Assembly (NCBI RefSeq): GCF_038023995.1
Contig: NZ_CP150660.1
Location: forward strand, 1,796,501 to 1,860,500
Source of the DNA: Polaribacter atrinae
GTDB taxonomy: Bacteria > Bacteroidota > Bacteroidia > Flavobacteriales > Flavobacteriaceae
DNA: 64,000 bases
Direction: 5' to 3'
A program made the translations under genes and the position numbers. Under the pieces are notes generated by a model that did not search any database, was not told where the DNA came from, and was given only the letters and a program-made list of their open reading frames with translations. Shown here in pieces: positions 19,828 through 27,382 of this stretch; position 1 is the first letter of the stretch, and each line of letters begins with the position of its first letter.

Positions 19828-20088
19828 TTACGTTAAACTTAATTCTGAGTTTATTGTATCTCTTTTTAACAAAACGCCTGTTTCTATCATTTTAATCAAT
19901 TTGTTTTGATGGAATACTTTTGATTTTCTTTCTCCATTTTTATACCAAACACATTCCAAATAAGTGTCTTTATTAACCAAACCAAATATTGACTCTTTTT
20001 TGGGAACATATTTAATAACTTGCATTTTTGGGGAGATAAGTTTTCCTTTAACTGTTACCCATTCCCCAGATTTAAATTTTCTTGGCAT
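19828..20088 (-). CDS. Small conserved-looking protein, possible SH3-like fold
   Basis: The 86-residue protein begins PRKFKSGEWVTVKGKLISPKMQVIKYV, like small beta-barrel (SH3/KOW-type) proteins of Bacteroidota, and continues with ECVWYKNGERKSKVFHQNKL. It has no membrane signal. It lies between sHsp and the lipoprotein gene on the same strand. No role can be assigned. Confidence 0.55.
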   Translation of the reverse strand: MPRKFKSGEWVTVKGKLISPKMQVIKYVPKKESIFGLVNKDTYLECVWYKNGERKSKVFHQNKLIKMIETGVLLKRDTINSELSLT

Positions 20089-20182
20089 AACATTATAATT
20101 TTAAAGAATTAAACTTATTAATAAGAGAATACTGAAAAAACAGCATCCTCTTAATATTTTACTCATAAATTTATTGAAACAA

Positions 20183-20659
20183 TTATGAAATCTGAATGCT
20201 TCTGGCAGGCTTTTGTTTTGCCTCTTCTTTTTTTGGTAAAAGAATACTTAAAATACCATTTTCATAATTTGCATTAATCTTTTCATCGTTTACACTTTCT
20301 GGTAAATTAAAGGTTCTTTTAAACGAGGAATAACCAAACTCTCTGCGAGTATAATTTTCTTCCTTGTGTTCGTTTTCTTCCTTCGTTTCTGTAGAAATAG
20401 ACAATACTTGATTATCGAGGTCAAGTTGAAAATCTGACTTTTTTAAACCTGGAACAGCCATTTCTACCACAAAAGCGTCGGCAGTTTCTTTAATGTTTAC
20501 TTTTGGTAAAGTAATACCAGTATTGAAATTTGAAGTAAATACTGATGGTAGGTCTCTATTGATAAAGTCATCTAACCAATTAGACAAAGTTGGAAAGTTT
20601 TGATTTGAAATGCTGTTCGCTAAACTTCCATTTTTAGGAACAGTTGCTAAATTGTTCAT
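20183..20659 (-). CDS. Small heat-shock protein Hsp20
   Basis: The 158-residue protein has the alpha-crystallin domain from about residue 45: LPKVNIKETADAFVVEMAVPGLKKSDFQ, then REFGYSSFKRTFNLPESV and the closing ANYENGILSILLPKK. The C-terminal SIQIS supplies the IxI oligomer motif. It is an ATP-independent holdase in the cytoplasm. It is first in a leftward unit with 19828-20088. Confidence 0.93.
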   Translation of the reverse strand: MNNLATVPKNGSLANSISNQNFPTLSNWLDDFINRDLPSVFTSNFNTGITLPKVNIKETADAFVVEMAVPGLKKSDFQLDLDNQVLSISTETKEENEHKEENYTRREFGYSSFKRTFNLPESVNDEKINANYENGILSILLPKKEEAKQKPARSIQIS

Positions 20660-20899
20660 AATTACAAAATTTTAAATTAAACATTATTTTTCAAATTTGA
20701 AATCTCAACGACTTCATTCTATTTTAAACAAATTAAATACCAAAATCGATTTATTGTCTCTTATAACAATTATTACATAATATCCTATATAAACATGACA
20801 AAAACATGAAATATTGTCATATTTACTCACAATAAAATGACATATTTACATTTGGTGTTTATAATAAAACTATAAATCAATTATGCGAAATAAAAGTTT

Positions 20900-21300
20900 T
20901 AAACAAGCACTATACTTCAAAGTAAAAAACAGAAATTTATAAGAAGTTAGAAGAAAAAGATACTCATTTATTACTTCTCATAAAGTTTATATCTTATAGT
21001 ATTTTAAGACCTATTGAAAATTGAAGATTTTGGCATTCAGGATAGAAAACTATATATAAAGGCAAAAAACAAACCTGTACAAATAAAAATTATTTCGGAT
21101 TTTTATTTAAAAGTTTATCTGATAAGGATCCAAAATCACATTTTTTTTTGGAAGATTTGAGAGCAGTGGAATGCGGAAGAAATCAATAATGGGAATGAGT
21201 TTTCAAAAAGATTCAAGGCTATTAAGGGCGCTCTAAAACTTGGAGAAGAATATATGGTGTCTAGTTTTAAGTATACTTTGTTGTGTATATGATTTATCTC
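20900..21300 (+). pseudogene. Decayed catalytic part of a tyrosine integrase
   Basis: No open frame remains, but across frames the plus strand encodes KKLEEKDTHLLLLIKFISYSILRPIE, then an EDFGIQDRKLYIKAKNKPVQIKI-like stretch, then FSKRFKAIKGALKLGEEYMV and SSFKYTL. The same order occurs in the intact island integrase (LEKEDPHLLLFIKFVSYCFIRPIEVCR, FSKRFTSVVK, HGVYSFRHTF). Frameshifts and stops are numerous and catalytic His/Arg positions are changed (HGVYSFRH to YMVSSFKY). It is a relic of an older element, on the opposite strand to the N-terminal relic at 21487-21783. Confidence 0.7.
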
Positions 21301-21486
21301 TTTTTAGAACAGATTTTAAAAAGCCCAACCCTACTCTTATTTTAAACAAATCTATTTTTATTAATTATACTCACTTTCAATTCTAAAGTCAACTTAAAAG
21401 TTTCTAAAATAGTTATATGCTGGTCCTTCTCTATAGCATAAGGTTGTTGCCAAACTATTGATTTCTTACTACTCTTGTTGATTCTA

Positions 21487-21783
21487 CTAAAAACAAAGGG
21501 GCATCAACTCACTATTGTCTTCATATAGATTAAAACCACATTCTAACAACTCTAACACAGCTTGCTTGAGTACTTTTAAAAATGTAAAGCGTTCTTTTTT
21601 CGTTTTTAACTTGTTTGCTCCTGCTTTAATATTAGGCTTCCTTTCTAATTTTACCGTTATAGGATTTATGAAAGAAAAATAAACATGCAAGGGGCTTATC
21701 AAGCGATGCCATTTCCTCTTTTAAAGTGGATATAAAACAACGCCTCCAATATAGATTTTTGGCTCAGAATAATTCAATTTCAT
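21487..21783 (-). pseudogene. Decayed N-terminal part of a tyrosine integrase
   Basis: From ATG at 21783 the minus strand reads MKLNYSEPKIYIGGVVLYPL, a stop, then PLHVYFSFINPITVKLERKP and NIKAGANKLKTKKERFTF, the arm-binding start of a Bacteroidota integrase (typical YVYFSFRNPETGKLER). The piece stops at YEDNSEL. It begins 100 bases downstream of the truncated tRNA copy, the same position the live integrase holds next to the intact tRNA, so it is probably what remains of an earlier element at this att site. Confidence 0.72.
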
Positions 21784-21835
21784 AGGTAAAACGTTTACGG
21801 TACGTAAAAGTAAGAAACTTATAGACATAAAAAAA

Positions 21836-21860
21836 ACGGTTCGTGTAACACGAACCGTTG
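21836..21860 (-). terminator. Terminator beside the truncated tRNA copy
   Basis: AACGGTTCGTG and CACGAACCGTT form a perfect 11-bp stem with a 3-base loop; on the minus strand seven or more T residues follow. It stands just downstream of the tRNA 3' half copy, like the terminator at 53493-53516 beside the intact tRNA. Confidence 0.85.
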
Positions 21861-21882
21861 ATTTTATTGGCTTTAAACCTAG

Positions 21883-21925
21883 TAGCGGGAACTGGACTCG
21901 AACCAGTGACCTTCGGGTTATGAGT
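21883..21925 (-). repeat. Left attachment site: 3' half of initiator tRNA-fMet
   Basis: These 43 bases are identical to 53538-53580, the anticodon-to-3'-end half of the intact initiator tRNA gene, in the same orientation. Beyond 21925 the sequence no longer matches tRNA. This is the standard scar of tRNA-targeted integration and marks the left island end. Confidence 0.93.
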
Positions 21926-21970
21926 TCACGTAAATAACTGATTTACTGAATTTTAACCTTTTTATTATTT

Positions 21971-21999
21971 AAATCGTGTTCTAAAACGTGTTCAGTTTA
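21971..21999 (+). repeat. Left arm-like integrase repeats
   Basis: AAATCGTGTTCTAAAACGTGTTCAGTTT contains two CGTGTTC units 12 bases apart, 46 bases inside the left att core. Nearly the same sequence occurs near the right end at 53424-53450. This placement suits arm-type integrase binding sites. Confidence 0.6.
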
Positions 22000-22149
22000 G
22001 TTCAGATTATTATTGTATTAATTTCTAATCAAATATACACAATTTTAAAGACTTGAATTTTGGAAATATATAAACCAAAAATAAATAATGAGCTATAAAA
22101 ATCATACATATAGCTCATGTCATATAAAAATTGGAATTAGTTATATAAG

Positions 22150-23220
22150 AATTAGCCTCATTTCACATAAGATAAAGAGAATCTAGAACATTTAGAAATA
22201 CAATTTTCAAAAATATAGGACTCGTATTAGCTGCTATAAACATATACAAAGTGTTTCTAAAAATGATTTATTAGTAGAAATATTGAGTGAAGAAGCTATA
22301 AAAAATTCAGAAATTGAAGGGGAAATTTTAAACCGAGAAAGTGTGCAATCTTCTATTAAAAAAAAATTGATTTTGCTACGGATAAAAAAAAAATTGCACC
22401 CGCAGAATTTGGTATCTCTGAAATGATGGTAGACTTATATTACCACTTTAATAAAGATTTAAACCACAACCAACTTTTTAAATGCCATAAAATGCTTACC
22501 AACGGCAGAAGGGATTTAACAAATATAGGTAACTATTGACCCCATAAAGATCTTATGTAAGTTGTATCTAGAAGAATAGATTAACCTACTGTTCATTTTG
22601 AAGCTCCTCCTTCTATTGAAATACAAGCTGAAATGGAACAATTTATTAATTGGTTTAATGAAATACATCATTCAAATTATACAAGTATGTTACCACGTGC
22701 CAAAGCAAGTATTACACATCTTTATTTTGTTTGTATTCACCCTTTTGAAGATGGAAACGGATGAATTGGACGTGCATTAGCAGAAAAATTAATTGCAGTA
22801 AGCTCTAAACAGCCTACCATAATTTCTCTATCACATACCATAGAAGCACATAAAAAAATGTATTACAATTCAATTGAAACCAATAATACAACTTTAGAAA
22901 TTACAGATTGATTGCAATACTTTAGCAAGACCATTATAGAAGTACAACAAAACACTTTAAAACGTGTAGATTTTATTGTAGAAAAAGCAAAGTTTTTTCT
23001 ACAGTATTCTACCCAACTTAATAACAGGCAACAAAAAGTATTGCTGAGAGTATTTGAAGCAGGTTATACTGGTTTTATAGGTGGTTTAAGTTCTGAAAAG
23101 TATACTAAAATTGCTAAAACCTCCTCCTCTACTGCTACAACAAATTTAAAAGATCTAGTGGATAAAGGTATTTTAACAAAAAGGAACTTTAAAAAGTACT
23201 CGTTTTAAATTAATTTTGAA
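22150..23220 (+). pseudogene. Broken Fic-family AMP transferase
   Basis: The frame encodes a DUF4172-type Fic protein of about 360 residues: EILSEEAIKNSEIEGEILNRESV (inhibitory-helix region), IAPAEFGISEMMVDLYYHFN, FEAPPSIEIQAEMEQFINWF, and the catalytic motif HPFEDGNG-stop-IGR, where HPFxDGNGRxxR is expected. Stops are at 22537, 22558, 22582, 22762 and 22909; four of five fit CGA, CAA or TGG changed by one transition. Homopolymer indels near 22358-22395 and a frameshift near 23190 add damage. Intact Fic enzymes AMPylate target proteins. It is the only rightward cargo gene at this end. Confidence 0.82.
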
Positions 23221-23234
23221 GGCAATTTAATTTT

Positions 23235-23276
23235 ATTTCAGCAATACTTTTTTTTAAAAAAAAGTATTGCTGAAAT
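23235..23276. terminator. 42-bp perfect palindrome, bidirectional terminator
   Basis: ATTTCAGCAATAC plus eight T, followed by eight A and the exact reverse complement. It lies between the Fic remnant (rightward) and the 269-residue gene (leftward). T8/A8 in the stem allows termination in both directions. Confidence 0.7.
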
Positions 23277-23289
23277 TATAAATGATGGT

Positions 23290-24099
23290 TTATTGTAATA
23301 TTTTTTTAAACTCACTTTTAAAGTAAGAAGCAATCTTATAAGGTACTTTTCTATATTCTTCCTCTGGTAATTGTATTCCTTCTGTTTCTTCTATCAAAGA
23401 CCTTAATAAAGCATAATTATTATTTGTAAACTTTTTAAGTTCTTTTTTAAGAATACTTCTTTCGTTTTTAAATCTATTTTGAAGTTCCTCTATATTAGAA
23501 AAATTAAAAGATTCTTCATCATAGCTCAACATAAACGCGCTTACAATTTCTATATATTCTTTTAGGCTTATTTTTCCATTTTGCCCTCCACGATTCGCAT
23601 ATTTGTCTTCAAAAAAAACAGACAACCACTTATTAAATGTTCTTTGATCTTGGTAGCCCAATTCTTTTCTTGTTTTACTTAAACTTAGTTGTAATTTTTT
23701 CTCTAATAAAGGAATTATAGAAACCTTCATTCTACTTTCAGACAAGTTTAAAATGGATTCCATTTCTGGTGCAATAGATTGTAAAAATGCTAAACTTTTA
23801 GATAGTTCTTCTGCATCTACAGCACTCATGCTTCCTAAATTAGCTACATTATCAATTATATCAGTAATTGGAGTACTTGTAATATTCAAAAAAGGTCCAA
23901 TAAATTTCGCTAAAATTGCAGGGTTTAATTCTTTCAAAAACTCATCTACAGGATTCTTTTTATACTCTTTAAAATATTTTTGAGCAGCTTCTTCAGACCC
24001 AAATTTTCGAATATAATAATTCTCAATTATTTTACAAGCGCTCTCTTCTGTTATATTAGGTACGATTTTATTTAAGTTGAAATAAGTATCTGATTTCAT
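23290..24099 (-). CDS. Unknown 269-residue helical protein
   Basis: I recognise no family. The protein is mostly alpha-helical and charged, without signal peptide or membrane span. The middle has DQRTFNKWLSVFFEDKYANRGGQNGKISLKEY, where QDQRTFNKWL looks like part of a DNA-binding or adaptor helix pair. Upstream of the ATG are a 31-bp near-palindrome (24128-24158) and a long trinucleotide repeat. It may be a regulator of the neighbouring system, but that is inference from position only. Confidence 0.6.
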   Translation of the reverse strand: MKSDTYFNLNKIVPNITEESACKIIENYYIRKFGSEEAAQKYFKEYKKNPVDEFLKELNPAILAKFIGPFLNITSTPITDIIDNVANLGSMSAVDAEELSKSLAFLQSIAPEMESILNLSESRMKVSIIPLLEKKLQLSLSKTRKELGYQDQRTFNKWLSVFFEDKYANRGGQNGKISLKEYIEIVSAFMLSYDEESFNFSNIEELQNRFKNERSILKKELKKFTNNNYALLRSLIEETEGIQLPEEEYRKVPYKIASYFKSEFKKILQ

Positions 24100-24127
24100 A
24101 GTATTAAAATTAAAGGTTTAAAAAAAT

Positions 24128-24158
24128 TTGTTCTACTGAAATTATTTCAGGAGAACAA
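24128..24158. promoter_or_regulatory. Near-palindrome upstream of the 269-residue gene
   Basis: TTGTTCT-a-CTGAAAT and ATTTCAG-g-AGAACAA form two 14-base arms around one T, 29 bases before the ATG. The position and symmetry fit an operator for a dimeric regulator, or a hairpin in the leader. Confidence 0.45.
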
Positions 24159-24164
24159 CCTATT

Positions 24165-24271
24165 GATTATAATAATTATGATAATGGTGATGATAATGAT
24201 AATGATAAATTGATAATAATAATAATAATAATAATAATGATGATGATGATGATGGTAATGGTAATGGTAAA
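24165..24271. repeat. Trinucleotide microsatellite (GAT/AAT/GGT)n
   Basis: About 107 bases of imperfect trinucleotide repeats: GATAAT units, then nine AAT-type units in a row, five GAT units, and three GGTAAT-type units. It lies 66 to 172 bases upstream of the 269-residue gene start. Such tracts change length easily. Confidence 0.85.
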
Positions 24272-24331
24272 ATATTAAGTAAATATAGATAATCTCCTTT
24301 TATAAAACGAGCTCTATAATTTTAAATTATA

Positions 24332-24439
24332 CTACTCTCTAGAGTGCCAATACTCTGCATTGTTCTCATTTAATTGATTAGAATGATTGTCTAAATCTGC
24401 TTGTGTTGGATCGTCTTTTCTGTTCATTAAGTTTTTCAT
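24332..24439 (-). CDS. Small 35-residue protein
   Basis: ATG at 24439, TAG at 24332. The protein is hydrophilic, starts MKNLMNRKDDPTQADLDNHS and ends NNAEYWHSRE. The N/D-rich body with a final A-x-Y-W-x-S-R recalls small Bacteroidota proteins ending in YWxSRG, from memory. An alternative start is the Met at residue 5. It lies between the ten-gene operon and the 269-residue gene on the same strand. Confidence 0.45.
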   Translation of the reverse strand: MKNLMNRKDDPTQADLDNHSNQLNENNAEYWHSRE

Positions 24440-24699
24440 AATTAAAGTGTTTAAATTAATACTACCGCAAAACTAATGTATAATTGCTTTCTCATTTTTA
24501 ATTAGTACATGATGATGAAAAAAAAAACTCATTTAATCTTATTTTTTTTAATAATTGAATGCATTTGACACTTAGAATGAGATTAATCGTTCTTCTTTCC
24601 TCTTAAATTCTTGTCATAATGAATAATAATAAGTTAATTCATAATAAAAATTAGATTACTTCGACTATGATATTCTAATTATAAGACTTATTACTGTGC

Positions 24700-25245
24700 T
24701 TATTTTCTAAGCCAACCTAACAATAAATCATTCTCAATTTCCCATACTCCATTTTTGTGAATCAACTTAAAAGTTGCTCTAGACATTCTGCCTACATTTT
24801 GTTGAACAATTTCAATCTCACTGTCACTAACTTTAGATACAATTGCAACATGACCGTATTTATTAAATCTATGACCATCCATAATTACTAAATCATTTAC
24901 TCTTGGCTGAGATTTACTTTTGTTAGAATATTGAGTAAGATTTCTTGCTGTATTTTTTTGCCCATCTTTTAACCCATGATTATAAAAGTCTTTTGCATGT
25001 CCAAAGGTGTTTGGCATTTTGTGACTTAAATGATCATAATAATACCTTTTTACAAACTCGACACATTGCCATTCTAGACCATAATTATATCCGTTCGTAG
25101 CCCTATGTCTAGTGTTTTTACCTTGATGTAAATAGACTGGAACATTATTAAAGGTATCTATAATTTCATTTCCTTTTTTATCATACGATCTATTACAATT
25201 TATAAAGCAAGCGCTTAATATCAATAATAAAAGAATCTTTTTCAT
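24700..25245 (-). CDS. CHAP-domain lipoprotein, likely peptidoglycan hydrolase or amidase
   Basis: The 181-residue lipoprotein (lipobox CFINC) carries one CHAP domain. Cys lies in EWQCVEFVKRYYYD, His in NKYGHVAIVSKV, and a polar residue follows in EIVQQN, giving the Cys-His-Asn/Glu active site. CHAP enzymes cut peptidoglycan peptides or hydrolyse gamma-glutamyl amides such as glutathionylspermidine; the GLEWQCVEF context fits both groups. The enzyme is anchored outside the cytoplasm. It is the last gene of the ten-gene operon, 11 bases after the nuclease gene. It may open the cell wall for the envelope machine. Confidence 0.82.
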   Translation of the reverse strand: MKKILLLLILSACFINCNRSYDKKGNEIIDTFNNVPVYLHQGKNTRHRATNGYNYGLEWQCVEFVKRYYYDHLSHKMPNTFGHAKDFYNHGLKDGQKNTARNLTQYSNKSKSQPRVNDLVIMDGHRFNKYGHVAIVSKVSDSEIEIVQQNVGRMSRATFKLIHKNGVWEIENDLLLGWLRK

Positions 25246-25256
25246 AGTTAAGAAGT

Positions 25257-26168
25257 TTAATCAATAATACATTCTAAAAAAACAGGTAAATGATCAGATA
25301 ACATTCTTGCATTTTTTAAATTATCACATGTTTTAACAAAATCTAAATGATCTGAATTAACAAATTTTACTTCTGCTGAAGTATAGTATATATTATCAAT
25401 AGAATGGTTTAAATAAACACCATTCTTACAAGACATTTTTAAGGTAGTTTTTTTATTTTTAACAGCACTTTTAAAACCTAAACTATATAGATCATCCCAC
25501 ACCTTATGACGTTCGTTTAAATTAAAATCTCCAACAATAAAAATATTATTCGTATTTAACCTTTTTGGGTAATCTTTTAAAAATTTAATTTCTTCTTCTG
25601 GGTGATCATTATGTTTTCTTGAATGAAAGTTGACAACATAAAACGGAGTATTGCCTTTTTTAAGTTTAAACTTCCCAATAAATGGTTCTCTAAAACACTT
25701 ATCTTCTAAGTCTTTATCTAAATATGCTTTTTCTAGTATGCTAACTTTTGAGGTTTTCCACAGAATAGCATATCGTTCTGACATGTATACTGATGGACTT
25801 TTTGTAGGGTTACTAATTTGATAATCCCATTTACTCCCCATTCTATTTAATTCGTCGACAATTTTAGCTACTGCTTGGGCTCCTGCAGGGTCTTTTGCAG
25901 CCACTTCTTGAATAGCAACTAAATCAAAATTCCTAAGAATTTCAGCAATTTCAATAATTTCTTCTGCATTCTTAGTTCTACCTAAATTTTGAATATTCCA
26001 GGTAAGTATTTTTATTGAGTTTTGGTCGCTTTTTTTTAATATTGTTTCTTGAGTGTTTAATGTAGCAGATTCTAAGTTTTTTAACTTACTATTTTTACTA
26101 CTTATGGATTCACACGAGAATTGTAATAATAATGAAACGACAAAGAAATATTGTATTAACCTATGCAT
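25257..26168 (-). CDS. Exported DNase I-like (EEP) nuclease, lipoprotein
   Basis: The 303-residue protein has a lipoprotein signal (LLLQFSCES). The endonuclease/exonuclease/phosphatase fold is clear: metal-binding Asn in KILTWNIQN, Glu in LVAIQEV, catalytic His in VVNFHSR, Asp-x-Asn in IVGDFNLNE, and Asp-His in MLSDHLPVF. All key residues are present. The fold cuts DNA, RNA or phosphoesters; the substrate is unknown. Its start overlaps the retropepsin gene by one base. A nuclease on the outside of the inner or outer membrane, in an operon with an envelope machine, could attack incoming DNA. Confidence 0.86.
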   Translation of the reverse strand: MHRLIQYFFVVSLLLQFSCESISSKNSKLKNLESATLNTQETILKKSDQNSIKILTWNIQNLGRTKNAEEIIEIAEILRNFDLVAIQEVAAKDPAGAQAVAKIVDELNRMGSKWDYQISNPTKSPSVYMSERYAILWKTSKVSILEKAYLDKDLEDKCFREPFIGKFKLKKGNTPFYVVNFHSRKHNDHPEEEIKFLKDYPKRLNTNNIFIVGDFNLNERHKVWDDLYSLGFKSAVKNKKTTLKMSCKNGVYLNHSIDNIYYTSAEVKFVNSDHLDFVKTCDNLKNARMLSDHLPVFLECIID

Positions 26169-26701
26169 TATTCTAATGTAATTTCTCCTCTTTTATAATC
26201 AATTGATATTTTTCCAAATTGCTCAAAAGCAGACTGACCTAGCAGAAGTGGTGCGATTTCATTATGTACTACTGAAGCTTCAATGTTTCTTAAAATAATA
26301 TTACCAATTTTAACTGTTTTCAAATTTATTATCGTTCCTTCAGAGATATCTCCATTAGCATCACTAAATTTCGCAGTTCCTTTAATGTCATCTTTGGTTA
26401 ATGTTCCTTGTTTCATTAAAAAAGTTGCTTCTGTTTCAGAGATTGAAATTATACCAGCTCCTGTGTCAAATATGAAGTCCATTTTAGCTCCGTTTAGTTC
26501 AACAGGTACATAGTAAACTCCATTACGCTTTTCCATTTTAATAATGGTTTTACCTGTTGACCTTTCTCTTGTTGTTAGTTCTCTTTTTGAAGGTATGTTT
26601 TCCACTTTGTTATTTCTAAACTTTTGAGCAGATTTAGAACAGCCATTGCAACTGGTTAAAGCAAAAGACAATATTATATATGTTAATAATCTAAATTTCA
26701 T
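26168..26701 (-). CDS. Exported retropepsin-like aspartic protease, lipoprotein
   Basis: The 177-residue protein has a lipobox (FALTSCNG). The single-domain clan AA protease shows the catalytic DTGAG in MDFIFDTGAGIISI, flap-like central strands, and the closing motif LLLGQSAFEQFGKISIDYKRG, as in the TIGR02281-type bacterial retropepsins. It should work as a homodimer in the periplasm or on the surface. It directly abuts the MotB-like gene. It might process a partner protein of this operon; substrate unknown. Confidence 0.85.
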   Translation of the reverse strand: MKFRLLTYIILSFALTSCNGCSKSAQKFRNNKVENIPSKRELTTRERSTGKTIIKMEKRNGVYYVPVELNGAKMDFIFDTGAGIISISETEATFLMKQGTLTKDDIKGTAKFSDANGDISEGTIINLKTVKIGNIILRNIEASVVHNEIAPLLLGQSAFEQFGKISIDYKRGEITLE

Positions 26702-27382
26702 TTATTTTGAGTATTCTATTTTTGGTATTATTTGTATAGAAAATCGTTTGTTGTTTTCTTCAATTTTATCACGACATAGACCATTAAATCCACTTCCACT
26801 AATTAAAATTTCTGAATTATATTTTCTTAAGTTAATATTATTAATGCTCCAAAGGTTATAAACAGCCAAAGCTCTTTCGTAGCTTTTTTTATAACCATAC
26901 TCGTTATCACTACTAAATTTTTTATCCCAAGAATTTGCCATATTTCCTTCTATAATTATTAAATAAGAAAAATTGGCATTTGCAACATTCAAGTTTTTTA
27001 ATAGTTCCTCTAATTTATTCCCAACCTTTATAGTAGAAGATTTGTATTTTTGTAAAATAGTTGATTTATTTGGTTCAAATATTTCTATACTATTTAATTC
27101 TTTTGAAATATATTTTTTGCAATCTTCCAAATAAATAAAGTCTCTATCATTTTGTAAAGGTTTAAATTGCTCATTTAATTGTAATATTTTATTTAATTTT
27201 TCGTTATCGGCTTCAATTTTTTCTTTTTCTTTTTCAAGTTCAACTAAGGCATCCTGAAGTTTCTTTTTCTCTTGATTAAGCATTACAGAAGTAAGAACAT
27301 ATAAAACTAGAACAACAAAAAAAAGACTTGTCATTAAGTCTGAAAAACTCATCCAAAAAAAATCTTTGTGTTTTTTACTCAT
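26702..27382 (-). CDS. MotB/OmpA-like stator partner (ZorB-like)
   Basis: The 226-residue protein has one membrane span at residues 12-34 with SFSDLMTSLFFVVLVLYVL, where Asp15 holds the place of the proton-binding Asp of MotB (AYADFVTAMM). A coiled coil follows (residues 36-66). The C-terminal half is an OmpA-like domain (LIIIEGNMAN, YERALAVYNLW, SGSGFNGL, NNKRFSIQII), degenerate but in order. MotB relatives anchor stators to peptidoglycan and pass ions; ZorB of Zorya is the closest defence analogue I know. It abuts the MotA-like gene without a gap. Confidence 0.83.
   Translation of the reverse strand: MSKKHKDFFWMSFSDLMTSLFFVVLVLYVLTSVMLNQEKKKLQDALVELEKEKEKIEADNEKLNKILQLNEQFKPLQNDRDFIYLEDCKKYISKELNSIEIFEPNKSTILQKYKSSTIKVGNKLEELLKNLNVANANFSYLIIIEGNMANSWDKKFSSDNEYGYKKSYERALAVYNLWSINNINLRKYNSEILISGSGFNGLCRDKIEENNKRFSIQIIPKIEYSK

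Noticed and set aside
18287..22911. TGA read as tryptophan (alternative genetic code)
   Set aside because: TGA replaces Trp at 18287 and 22909 but Arg in the Fic motif at 22762 and at 22537, and other broken genes use TAA. Intact genes use TGG for Trp.
24165..24271. CRISPR array
   Set aside because: The repeat is a simple trinucleotide tract without unique spacers, and no cas gene is present.
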